Below are positions 44,903 through 52,015 of a stretch of DNA of 64,000 bases, piece by piece (within the stretch, counting starts at the first letter, position 1; the number at the start of each line of letters is the position of its first letter). Under the pieces are notes generated by a model. That model was not told the origin of the DNA. It was given only the letters and a program-made list of their open reading frames with translations, and searched no databases. Source of the stretch: DASYKS01 sp035995205 (lineage in GTDB: Bacteria > Acidobacteriota > Thermoanaerobaculia > Multivoradales > UBA5704); assembly GCA_035995205.1 (NCBI GenBank), contig DASYKS010000114.1, positions 62,001 to 126,000 of the forward strand, in the 5' to 3' direction. The position numbers and the translations under genes were made by a program.

Positions 44903-46558
44903 CTAGCTTTCCTCGATCGCTTCGATCTGGCCGCCGAAGAGCTCGAGGAGAGTTTGGACGGTGGGGTTGTCGACTTGGGCCGGCGGATTGGCTTTCGGCG
45001 CTTCGCTGTCGGCGCGGCTCGGGATGGTGGGCGCTCCTTCGAGCGCCCGCCAAACGACCTCCGCGCCCCAGATGGCGGCGACGGCGTCTCGCAGTATCTG
45101 AGGATTGCTACCGCGATTCAAGCTGTCGCGGAGCTGGAGGTCGCCGGGATCGTAGTTGATCGTCAGCACGCCGCTCTCGAAGCCGAGGCTGCCGCGGTCG
45201 AGGTGCGACGCGAGCGGCGGCTTGCGCTTGCGCACTTCGTCGAGAAAACGCGCAAGCGGCTCTCCCGGTGGGGGCGCGACCGCAGGGGTCGGAACCGGCG
45301 CCGGATTCGAACCCGGATTCGAACTAGATGCGGCGACCGCGAGCGGCGGAGGTGTGCTTGGAGTCGAGGACGGGGTTGCGCCGCGAGCCGGAGCCGGTTT
45401 GGGCGCGATGGCTGCGGCGCCCGCTGCGGCCGGAAAGGTCCCGCCGGCGAGCAGCTCTTCCACGCGCAGGAGCTTCGGCAGCTCCGCCGCCCGCAACCAG
45501 GCGATCTCGACCGCCAAGACGCCGGTCTCGCTGCGTCGAACGAGAGGCTCGCTCGCGAGCAGCTGAGAGAGCAGGCGCAGAAGGTTCTCGTAGCCGGCAG
45601 CCTCGGCGAGCCGGGCGAGAGCCTGGGCCTCCTCGTCGGGCAGGTCGACGGCGGACGGCGAGCCGCCGATGGCGAGATGGAGGGCGTCCCGCCCGAAGGC
45701 GAGAAACTGGCTGTAGACGTTCCTCGCGTCCCAGCCTTCGTCCTCGATTCGGCGCGCGGCTTCGCGGATCGCGGTCCGGTCGCCGACGAGCATCGCCTGG
45801 AGCAGACGATGGAACAGAGCGGTGTCGAGCCCGCCGAGCAGGCGCACCGCGTCGTCGTCGGAAATCGTGCGGTTGCCGAACGTCGCGAGCTGATCGAGGA
45901 GCGCCACGGCGTCGCGGACGCTCCCCTCGCCGGCGCGGGCGACGAGCCGAAGCGCGGCGTCGCTCGTGGAGATCTCCTCCTCGTTGCAGATTCTCCGCAA
46001 GAGAGCGGCGACTTCCAGCGACGGGACGCGGCGAAAGCGAAACTCCTGGCAGCGCGAAAGGATCGTGACCGGCACCGAGTCCGCTTCGGTGGTGGCGAAG
46101 ATGAACACCAGGTGCGGCGGCGGCTCTTCGACGATTTTGAGCAACGCGTCGAAGGCTTGGCGGGAGAGACGATGGATCTCGTCGAGCACGACGACCTTGT
46201 AACGATCGCGCGTCGGCCCGTACCGTAGGCTCTCGGTCAGATCTCGAACCTGCTCCACCTTGGAGTAGGTCGCTGCATCGACCTCGATCACGTCGAGATC
46301 GCCGCCGCGGGTGATCTCGCGGCAGGGCGTACAGTCGTTGCAGGGATCGCCGCCGAAGTTCGTCTCGCAATTGAGAGCCTTTGCGAGAACCCTGGCGGCG
46401 GTGGTCTTACCGACGCCGCGAATTCCGGAGAACAGGTACGCCTGGGCGATCCGCTTCTCGCGCAGGGCGTTACGCAACGCGGTGACGATGGCTTCCTGGC
46501 CGACGAGACTCGAAAAATCCTGGGGCCGCCATTTGCGCGCGAGAACCTGATAGGCCAT
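44903..46558 (-). CDS. dnaX: DNA polymerase III subunit gamma/tau
   Basis: A 551-residue clamp-loader ATPase: Walker A SGIRGVGKTTAAR, zinc-binding CETNFGGDPCNDCTPC, Walker B VVLDEIHRLSRQAFDALL and sensor-1 IFATTEADSVPVTILSRCQ in order. After domain III comes a Pro/Ala-rich linker (about 375-430), then a short C-terminal region. I see no A-rich slippery heptamer that would give a separate gamma product by frameshifting. The SRP RNA gene lies just upstream. Confidence 0.95.
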   Translation of the reverse strand: MAYQVLARKWRPQDFSSLVGQEAIVTALRNALREKRIAQAYLFSGIRGVGKTTAARVLAKALNCETNFGGDPCNDCTPCREITRGGDLDVIEVDAATYSKVEQVRDLTESLRYGPTRDRYKVVVLDEIHRLSRQAFDALLKIVEEPPPHLVFIFATTEADSVPVTILSRCQEFRFRRVPSLEVAALLRRICNEEEISTSDAALRLVARAGEGSVRDAVALLDQLATFGNRTISDDDAVRLLGGLDTALFHRLLQAMLVGDRTAIREAARRIEDEGWDARNVYSQFLAFGRDALHLAIGGSPSAVDLPDEEAQALARLAEAAGYENLLRLLSQLLASEPLVRRSETGVLAVEIAWLRAAELPKLLRVEELLAGGTFPAAAGAAAIAPKPAPARGATPSSTPSTPPPLAVAASSSNPGSNPAPVPTPAVAPPPGEPLARFLDEVRKRKPPLASHLDRGSLGFESGVLTINYDPGDLQLRDSLNRGSNPQILRDAVAAIWGAEVVWRALEGAPTIPSRADSEAPKANPPAQVDNPTVQTLLELFGGQIEAIEES

Positions 46559-46599
46559 GGGCTGAAGTGTCGAGAGGCTGGATGTTGGGCGCAGAGATT

Positions 46600-46718
46600 G
46601 ACGAAGGGTTCCGGTTGATCTGCGGCACTCGGTCGCCCGACCTTATCGCTGCTCCCTTCCGGGCCTGACGAGGTTCGGTGAGGATCGATGCACAGGACCC
46701 GAACCCTTCGTCGGTCCC
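46600..46718 (-). ncRNA. ffs: Signal recognition particle RNA (4.5S type)
   Basis: The complement of 46648-46669 reads GTCAGGCCCGGAAGGGAGCA, the conserved tetraloop domain that binds Ffh. The ends pair: GACGAAGGGTTCGGG (46712-46698 on the minus strand) with CCGGAACCCTTCGTC (46614-46600), one mismatch over 15 bp, giving the closed stem of the small bacterial SRP RNA. Exact ends are estimated. TAGGAT (46740-46735, minus strand) is a likely -10 element. Confidence 0.92.
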
Positions 46719-46837
46719 TGCCAGAATGGCCGCCATCCTATGATCTCGGCGGGACGCTGTAAAGGCGGGCGGAGGAGAATGGAAGGGCTTCCCTCTGACC
46801 GGGCGGAGCCCCAGCCAAGAGTAACGAGATACGAAGT

Positions 46838-47335
46838 CTAGGAATCGCGGTTCACGGCCGAAGGTTTTAGGGCCGCCCTTTTTGACTTTTTCACACGAGG
46901 CTTCCCTCGCCCTGTCTTTGGAGGAAGAGGTTCAGGTGGCGAGCCGAGGAGATCTTCAACTTTCGAGAGATCGCGGTCGAGATCCCGGATCAACTCCGCG
47001 GAAACCTGAATCAACCGCTGCCGATCCGCCATGGAGTCATCCTCTTTGAGATTGGACACGACCTCTTGGAGCCCTTCCCGGGAGTGGCGAAGATCCGCAA
47101 CCAAACCCCGGAGGCGGACTTTCGGCCAGGGCTCCCCGAGGTCGCCACCTTCCTCCTCGAGCTCCAGCAATTGATCGGCAAGGGCCTCGCCCAGAATGGC
47201 CAGGTTCTCCCGTAGCGCCGGATCGGCGAAGTGGGCCAACACCGCTTCGCGAAACGGCGCAAGCTCGCGCCAGCGGTTTCCTCTCACCACGTCCAGATCG
47301 AGAACCAGCCGAAGCTTGGTTACTTTGGCCTTCAT
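46838..47335 (-). CDS. Hypothetical helical protein of the accessory island
   Basis: A 165-residue charged, mostly helical protein beginning MKAKVTKLRLVLDLDVVRG and ending in a Lys/Arg-rich tail. No known domain. ATG 47335 has GAAGGAGA about 9 nt upstream and overlaps the stop of the preceding gene (ATGA). A degraded copy of its LVLDLDVVRG coding segment occurs at 51523-51556, showing that pieces of this locus have been duplicated. Lies at the ffs-proximal edge of the island. Confidence 0.6.
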   Translation of the reverse strand: MKAKVTKLRLVLDLDVVRGNRWRELAPFREAVLAHFADPALRENLAILGEALADQLLELEEEGGDLGEPWPKVRLRGLVADLRHSREGLQEVVSNLKEDDSMADRQRLIQVSAELIRDLDRDLSKVEDLLGSPPEPLPPKTGRGKPRVKKSKRAALKPSAVNRDS

Positions 47336-47811
47336 GACGGGCGTCTCCTTCGAGGGCGCGGGTGCGGGCTTGCGGGCCGTTTTGTCGGGCGCGGCTGTTC
47401 CCCGATCTGTTGTGAGCGGGCGGCCCGGGTTCTGCCGATCTGTCGTTCTAGGACGAGGCCGAGGAATGCTTCTCGCGCCGTGGCACCCTTCGCGATCAAG
47501 GCGGCGAAGACCGAGAGCTTCAGACGGGCTCCTTTCGGGAGCGGCTTCTGCCCCAAAAGGTTCAAGACCCGGACGGCGAGATCCGGTAGGACTTGCCCCC
47601 GCCCCTGCCGCAGCAGGACTGCCCCGAGCTCGATATAGGCGTCGGCGGCTTCCAGCACGTCGCCGGTCGAGTGCCAGGTTCCCGCCGCCCGCCCGAAGAG
47701 CCTCGCGGCGCCTTCGAGGTCGGCCTGGTCCCGAAAGCTCTCGGCTCGGGCGAACATCTCCGCCGCCGCCCGCCGAAGGTCGGCGCGCCCAGGAGTCCGA
47801 GAGCTCGCCAT
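47332..47811 (-). CDS. TPR-like hypothetical protein
   Basis: A 159-residue protein with TPR-like helices (ADLRRAAAEMFARAES, ADLEGAARLFGRAAGTW, DVLEAADAYIELGAVLL) and a Pro/Arg-rich C-terminal tail (PASPHPRPRRRRPS). It overlaps the next gene by 4 nt, and is divergent from the HTH-TPR regulator at 47992 across a 180-bp spacer. It may interact with the regulator's TPR domain; this is inference from context only. Confidence 0.55.
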   Translation of the reverse strand: MASSRTPGRADLRRAAAEMFARAESFRDQADLEGAARLFGRAAGTWHSTGDVLEAADAYIELGAVLLRQGRGQVLPDLAVRVLNLLGQKPLPKGARLKLSVFAALIAKGATAREAFLGLVLERQIGRTRAARSQQIGEQPRPTKRPASPHPRPRRRRPS

Positions 47812-47884
47812 GAGAGAGACGGTAACCGCCCTCGGTCGATCTCTTTCACGATGAGTTCAACTTCTGATGTAGTACAGGCGTCGA

Positions 47885-47899
47885 GGCGACAAAGTTCGG
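47885..47899. promoter_or_regulatory. 15-bp motif shared by two regulator promoters
   Basis: GGCGACAAAGTTCGG occurs here, 93 nt before ATG 47992, and again as its exact complement at 49975-49989, 45 nt before ATG 50034. Both sit in divergent spacers upstream of paralogous HTH-TPR regulators, so it is a candidate operator. Other GC-rich dyads (GGGTCCCGGAACCC, TTCCCGGAA) follow in the same spacer. Confidence 0.5.
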
Positions 47900-47991
47900 G
47901 GTCCCGGAACCCGAGTTCCCGGAATTCGCCTTTCTTGTCCTCTATATGGGGGGTTGCGGCAACTTGCTCCTTTAGAGGAGCGATGAACCCT

Positions 47992-49425
47992 ATGCTTACC
48001 CAGAACGGCCCGCCGCTTCACCTTGCGCTAAAGCTTCTGCGCATCGCCTTGGGTTGGGGCCAGGAGAAGCTCGGTCGGGCGGCCTCCCTGTCGCGGAGCG
48101 CGATGTCGGAGATCGAGTCGGGCGACACCCGCCTGACCCGGGAACGGGTGGACTCTTTTGCCGCTCTGATGGACGCCCCTTACGGAGCGGTCGCCGCCGC
48201 CCTAGCCTTCGTGGCGGTGATCGCGCCGGGCGGCACCGAAGCCGGTCCCGTTGAGCCCACCGCCGCCGAACGAAGGAGCATCGACGAAGCGGTGGCCGCC
48301 GGGGCGGCGGAGCTTCGATCACACCTGCTCGGGCAGACCCGCCTGCGGCACGCGGAGGAGGAGCGCGCGGCGGCCGCGGAACTCTGGCGTCGGCTCGCCA
48401 AAAAGAGCGCCCCGGAGCGCCGCTTCGTGGTCGAAAACGGTCCGGAGGTCTGGAGCTGGGCCCTGGTGGAGCGGCTCAGCCACGAGAGCGGGAGTGAAGC
48501 GAGCGATTCCGCCCAGGAGGCGATCCGGCTCGCCGAGCTGGCCCTCTGGGTGGCTGAACGCATCCCTGGCGGCGAGGGTTGGCGCGTGCGGGTGCAGGGC
48601 TACGCATGGGCCTATTTGAGCAGCGCCTGCCGGGTGTCGAACGACTTCGAGCGATCCCGGAAGGCTCTCGCCCGGGCGAACGACCTGTTTCCCCGCGGCG
48701 CGGAGGAGGACCCGGGGCTGCTCGATCCGGTGCGCTTGCTGGACCTGGAGGCGTCGTTTTGGAAAGACCAGAGGCAGTTTACCAGGGCGCTGGAACTACA
48801 TGACCGGGCGCTGGCGGAGGGCCCAGAAGAGTTACGCGGCCGGCTGCTACTCAACCGGGCGTCAACGCTCGAACAGAAAGGCGATGCGGCAGCTGCGCTT
48901 TCGGCACTGCGCGAAGCGCTCCCTCTCGCTGAAGGGGGTCGAGATCCTCGCCTTCTTTTCGGCGTGTGCTTCAACCTCGCCGTCAACCTCCTGGCGCTCG
49001 GTAGCATCGAGGACGCCGCGGAACCGCTGATGAAGTCTCGCGCCCTGGCGGAACGGTTGGGACGCGAGCTCGATCTGATTCGGTTGCGCTGGCTGGAGGG
49101 CCGCGCCGCCGAAGCCTCCGGCCGGGCCGAAGAAGCGATTGCAACCTATGAGAGTCTGGTCGGCGAGTTCGGTCGCTTGGAGCAAGGGGCGGACGCGGCG
49201 CTCGCCGGACTGGAAGCCGCCGCTCTTCACCTCGAAGCCGGGCGCCACGGCCGGGTCAAACGGCTCGCGGCCGATCTGGTTCCGATGTTTGCCGCGTACG
49301 GGCTCGAAGGCGAAGAGCTGGCTTCCGTTCGACTCTTCCTCGAAGCGGCCGAGCACGAATCCGCGACGGCGGCGCTCGCCCGTGAGGCGGCTCGCGCGTG
49401 GGTCCGTTTCCGCCTGAAAAGTTGA
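47992..49425 (+). CDS. HTH-XRE regulator with C-terminal TPR array
   Basis: A 477-residue protein. An N-terminal XRE domain (residues about 10-65: ALGWGQEKLGRAASLSRSAM, then SEIESGDTRLTRERV) precedes a long TPR-like solenoid: ERIPGGEGWRVRVQGYAWAY, KDQRQFTRALELHDRALAEG, then LLNRASTLEQKGDAAAALSA and later helices to the C-terminus. The layout recalls RRNPP peptide receptors. ATG 47992 is chosen because AGAGGAG lies 11 nt upstream; ATG 47983 would leave only 2 nt. Paralogous along its length to 50034-51494, and in part to 454-1296. It faces the Cys-repeat peptide gene tail to tail. Confidence 0.8.
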   Translation: MLTQNGPPLHLALKLLRIALGWGQEKLGRAASLSRSAMSEIESGDTRLTRERVDSFAALMDAPYGAVAAALAFVAVIAPGGTEAGPVEPTAAERRSIDEAVAAGAAELRSHLLGQTRLRHAEEERAAAAELWRRLAKKSAPERRFVVENGPEVWSWALVERLSHESGSEASDSAQEAIRLAELALWVAERIPGGEGWRVRVQGYAWAYLSSACRVSNDFERSRKALARANDLFPRGAEEDPGLLDPVRLLDLEASFWKDQRQFTRALELHDRALAEGPEELRGRLLLNRASTLEQKGDAAAALSALREALPLAEGGRDPRLLFGVCFNLAVNLLALGSIEDAAEPLMKSRALAERLGRELDLIRLRWLEGRAAEASGRAEEAIATYESLVGEFGRLEQGADAALAGLEAAALHLEAGRHGRVKRLAADLVPMFAAYGLEGEELASVRLFLEAAEHESATAALAREAARAWVRFRLKS

Positions 49426-49452
49426 GGCCCGCGTCCTGGTTGGCGTAGGAAA

Positions 49453-49504
49453 GGAGCTTGCCTCCGCCCGAGATCTGCGGCAACAGCGGGCGGAGGCAAG
49501 CTCC
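49453..49504. repeat. 17-bp perfect inverted repeat, possible bidirectional terminator
   Basis: GGAGCTTGCCTCCGCCC (49453-49469) and GGGCGGAGGCAAGCTCC (49488-49504) are perfect complements with an 18-nt loop. The right arm continues into CGCCCCTACG, the edge of the dispersed hairpin family. It lies between the convergent genes ending at 49425 and 49566. Confidence 0.75.
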
Positions 49505-49565
49505 GCCCCTACGATCCTCCCGCCTTGATTCGGTCGAAGGCCCTCCGGCTCTTGAGTCTCGACAA

Positions 49566-49904
49566 TCAATCGCGGCAGCGCCCGTTGGGATCGATCGTGC
49601 AGCCGATCTCCGCGGGGGCCGGCGCGCTGCCGCAGTGCCCGCCCGGATCGAGCGTGCAGCCGATCTCCGCGGGCGCGTTGCCGCAGTGGCCGCCCGGATT
49701 GATTCCGCAGCCGATGGTGGACCTCGGCTCTTGTGCGCAAGAACCGTTAGGATCGAGAATGCAGCCAATCGCAGCCCAAATTGAACCCATCCAGGTGGAC
49801 CAGCTCTCGCCCGAACCGCGAGAGAGGGTGCCGGCCGAGGCGGTCGAGGGTACGGCGAGAAGCACGACGAAAACCAGGGGCACGAAGAGCTTGAAGCGAG
49901 CCAT
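49566..49904 (-). CDS. Small secreted protein with four C-x7-C repeats
   Basis: A 112-residue protein with a clear signal peptide (cleavage near STASA-G, residue 24). The mature part carries four copies of IGCx[IL][DN]P[NG]GxC: Cys pairs 48/56, 66/74, 83/91 and 102/110, each spaced C-x7-C and repeated every 17-19 residues. Eight Cys in total and no others. ATG 49904 has GGGAGA upstream. It is divergent from the HTH-TPR regulator at 50034 over a 129-bp spacer with the shared 15-bp motif. It could be an extracellular peptide ligand precursor, a metal-binding or disulfide-rich protein. No known family is recognised. Confidence 0.72.
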   Translation of the reverse strand: MARFKLFVPLVFVVLLAVPSTASAGTLSRGSGESWSTWMGSIWAAIGCILDPNGSCAQEPRSTIGCGINPGGHCGNAPAEIGCTLDPGGHCGSAPAPAEIGCTIDPNGRCRD

Positions 49905-49974
49905 GAGGATTCTCCCGGGCGCGAAGCGCTTTGCCGGTCCGTCCGGCCCGCGCGGGACTCGGCGAAGGGATTCA

Positions 49975-49989
49975 CCGAACTTTGTCGCC
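49975..49989. promoter_or_regulatory. Second copy of the 15-bp regulator-promoter motif
   Basis: CCGAACTTTGTCGCC, the exact complement of 47885-47899, lies in the 129-bp divergent spacer between the Cys-repeat peptide gene and the regulator at 50034. Placement would let one factor act on both genes. Confidence 0.5.
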
Positions 49990-50033
49990 CTGGAGATCAT
50001 GCGGCATCGGTGGACCGTTCGGGGAGGCTGAGG

Positions 50034-51494
50034 ATGGACGAAAAGAGAGATGCGCCGTCGGCGGTGATCGTGAGGGTCGCCCGGGCGCTCGCCGGGCTTC
50101 CGCAGGGGGAGCTGGCCGAGCGGGCGTCGATGTACCCCAGCCAGATTTCGGATTACGAACGGGGCGAGGTGACCCCCGAGCCCGCCCAGCTCGAACGGAT
50201 CGCCGTCGGCGCCCGGCGCCCGTTGCGCTTCCTCGAAAGCGTGGTTCAAGCCGATCGCGAGCTGGCCGGCCGGGAAGGCGGAAATTTCGGGCCGGATCTT
50301 TTGCCGGAGTTTGGGCCGGAACTTGGGCCGGAAGCCGGGCGGCGCGCCGCAGCCGCCATGGCGCCGGCCCTCTCCGGCTTACGTGGCGCAACCGCCGAGC
50401 CCGCCGAGCCGTGCGCGGAAGACCGTCCGGCGGGCCTCGCCCTCTGGCGGCGGCTGGAGCCCCGATCGGCCGACGAACGGCGCCTGCTGGTCGAAACGCT
50501 CCCCTCGTTTCGCTCGTGGCCCCTCGTGGAGATCCTCTGTGATGTCAGTGAGAACGAGGCGAGCGCCGCCGCGCGCGAGGCGCTCGACCTGGCCCGGCTC
50601 GCAGTGCAGGTGGCGGAACGGGTTCCCGGCGGCGAGGGGTGGCGCGAGCGCGTCGCAGGGTACGCGGGCGTTTTCTTGGCCAACGCGATCCGCGTGGCCA
50701 ACCAACCCCTGAGCGCCGAATTGACCCTGCGCCGCGCCCGCGAGCAATTCGACCGCGGCGCGGCCGACGACCCGGGGCTGCTCTCGGAGGTCAGGGTCCT
50801 CGATCGCGAAGCGTCCCTTTTCAAAGATCAACGGAAGTTCCGCCAAGCGCTCGAACACCATGATCGAGCCCTGGCGCTCGAAGGCGAGGGACCCCTCCGC
50901 GGCCGGCTGCTGCTCAATCGCGCCTCCACGCTCGAACAGAAGGGCGACCCGGAAGCGGCGGTCGCCACCCTGCGCGAGGCGGCGCCCCTCATTGATGCGA
51001 GTGACGAAATCCGTCCGCGCTGTGTCCTCCGGTTCAATCTCGCCACCAACCTGCTCCACCTCGACCGGCCCGCGGAGGCCGAGGCGCTGCTGCCCGAGAT
51101 CCGCTCCCTCGCCGGGGAGCTGGGCAACGACCTCGACCACCTCCGCGTCGATTGGCTGGAAGCCTGGATTTGTGCCGCGAGCGGCCGGACGGCCGAGGCG
51201 CTGGCCCTTTACCCGGCGGTGCGGAGAGCCTTCGCGGACCGCGACCTGGCGCTCGACGCGGCGCTCGTGGGTCTGGAAGAAGCGGCCCTCCTGCTCGGCC
51301 AGGGCCGCGGCGCCGAAGTACGCACGATGGTTTTCGAGATGCGGAAGACCTTCGAGAGCGAGCAGCTCCACCGCGAAGCGCACGTGGCGCTCAAGCTGTT
51401 CCTCGACGCGGTGGGCCAAGACACCGCCACGGCCGCGCTCGCCCGCCAAGCCGCCCGAGACTTGTCTCGGCGCCCTCACGATCCGATCGGGTGA
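50034..51494 (+). CDS. HTH-XRE regulator with C-terminal TPR array
   Basis: A 486-residue paralog of the regulator at 47992. The XRE helix-turn-helix is at residues about 10-65 (LPQGELAERASMYPSQISDY), followed by a Gly/Glu/Pro linker (GPDLLPEFGPELGPEAG) and a TPR-like solenoid: RVPGGEGWRERVAGYAGVFL, KDQRKFRQALEHHDRAL, LLNRASTLEQKGDPEAA. ATG 50034 has GGAGG at 7 nt. It is divergent from the secreted Cys-repeat protein. The last 65 bp of the gene are duplicated at 54230-54294. Likely a transcription factor with a peptide- or protein-sensing domain; the ligand is unknown. Confidence 0.82.
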   Translation: MDEKRDAPSAVIVRVARALAGLPQGELAERASMYPSQISDYERGEVTPEPAQLERIAVGARRPLRFLESVVQADRELAGREGGNFGPDLLPEFGPELGPEAGRRAAAAMAPALSGLRGATAEPAEPCAEDRPAGLALWRRLEPRSADERRLLVETLPSFRSWPLVEILCDVSENEASAAAREALDLARLAVQVAERVPGGEGWRERVAGYAGVFLANAIRVANQPLSAELTLRRAREQFDRGAADDPGLLSEVRVLDREASLFKDQRKFRQALEHHDRALALEGEGPLRGRLLLNRASTLEQKGDPEAAVATLREAAPLIDASDEIRPRCVLRFNLATNLLHLDRPAEAEALLPEIRSLAGELGNDLDHLRVDWLEAWICAASGRTAEALALYPAVRRAFADRDLALDAALVGLEEAALLLGQGRGAEVRTMVFEMRKTFESEQLHREAHVALKLFLDAVGQDTATAALARQAARDLSRRPHDPIG

Positions 51495-51522
51495 AGGTCG
51501 TCGGCTCACCCCTCGGAGCGGC

Positions 51523-51620
51523 TTCCTCTCACCACGTCCAGATCGAGGACCAGGCGGGCGGCTTCCTTGCCGCGGAGCGCGATGTCGGAGATCGACTCAG
51601 GCGACACCCCCGCCTTACCC
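51523..51620. pseudogene. Mosaic of gene fragments
   Basis: 51523-51556 matches, on the minus strand, the LVLDLDVVRG coding part of the gene at 46838-47335 (TTCCTCTCACCACGTCCAGA is identical at 47278). It abuts 51556-51608, which matches, on the plus strand, the HTH recognition-helix part of the regulator at 47992 (CGGAGCGCGATGTCGGAGAT). Reading on gives ASLPRSAMSEIDSGDTP, then the similarity fades. The pieces are in an order not found in the intact genes, so this is a recombination remnant. Confidence 0.7.
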
Positions 51621-51639
51621 CACCGAGCTCTCAGGACTA

Positions 51640-51667
51640 TTGACATATCTTCAACCAGGTTTACAAT
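51640..51667 (+). promoter_or_regulatory. Consensus-like sigma-70 promoter
   Basis: TTGACA (51640-51645), 16-nt spacer, TACAAT (51662-51667). It is the best consensus promoter seen in the window and drives the secreted Cys-rich gene at 51713, giving a leader of about 40 nt. CCTGTC (51669-51674) can pair with GACAGG (51698-51703), which overlaps the AGGAG ribosome binding site. Confidence 0.75.
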
Positions 51668-51712
51668 TCCTGTCAGTAAGCTCTGGAATTCAACGCCGAC
51701 AGGAGATTTGCC

Positions 51713-52009
51713 ATGAAACAAAAACGGATTTCCTTCGCCCTGGGCCTGATGACTATCTTGTTTGCGTTTCTAGCGACTTCGCCGGCTGAAGCCTATTGCG
51801 AGGACTGCCGGCCAATATTGGTTTGCTGGGACGATTGCTATATCGTCGATGTCTGCAGACCGACAAATTTTCCCCATTCAGGCAGAGAGGAGTGCGTCGA
51901 AACCAGCTGGTACTGCTACACGAGTGGAGATCTCTGCCAGTGGACTGAGCTCGCTCCACCTCCTTTTCTCCAGCCGGAATTGGCGTTTTTGGCGCCAGCC
52001 TGCTCCTGA
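51713..52009 (+). CDS. Small secreted Cys-rich protein
   Basis: A 98-residue protein with a signal peptide (cleavage near SPAEA-Y, residue 27). The mature part has nine cysteines (29, 32, 38, 42, 48, 61, 68, 75, 97), mostly in the first 50 residues (YCEDC, LVCWDDC, DVC). ATG 51713 has AGGAG at 7 nt and a strong promoter. The DNA is less GC-rich than its neighbours, hinting at transfer. It precedes the 730-residue secreted protein by 6 nt and is likely co-expressed with it. No family recognised. Confidence 0.7.
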   Translation: MKQKRISFALGLMTILFAFLATSPAEAYCEDCRPILVCWDDCYIVDVCRPTNFPHSGREECVETSWYCYTSGDLCQWTELAPPPFLQPELAFLAPACS

Positions 52010-52015
52010 CCCTCT

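Noticed and set aside
44903..46558. Programmed frameshift in dnaX
   Set aside because: No A-rich slippery heptamer was found in the coding strand.
47332..47811. Toxin-antitoxin pair with 46838-47335
   Set aside because: Sizes and the 4-nt overlap fit, but neither protein shows a toxin or antitoxin motif; one is TPR-like.
51506..51721. Minus-strand 71-residue ORF across the mosaic fragment
   Set aside because: It is made of the duplicated DLDVVRG piece and antisense of the HTH piece, and overlaps the strong plus-strand promoter; a remnant, not a gene.
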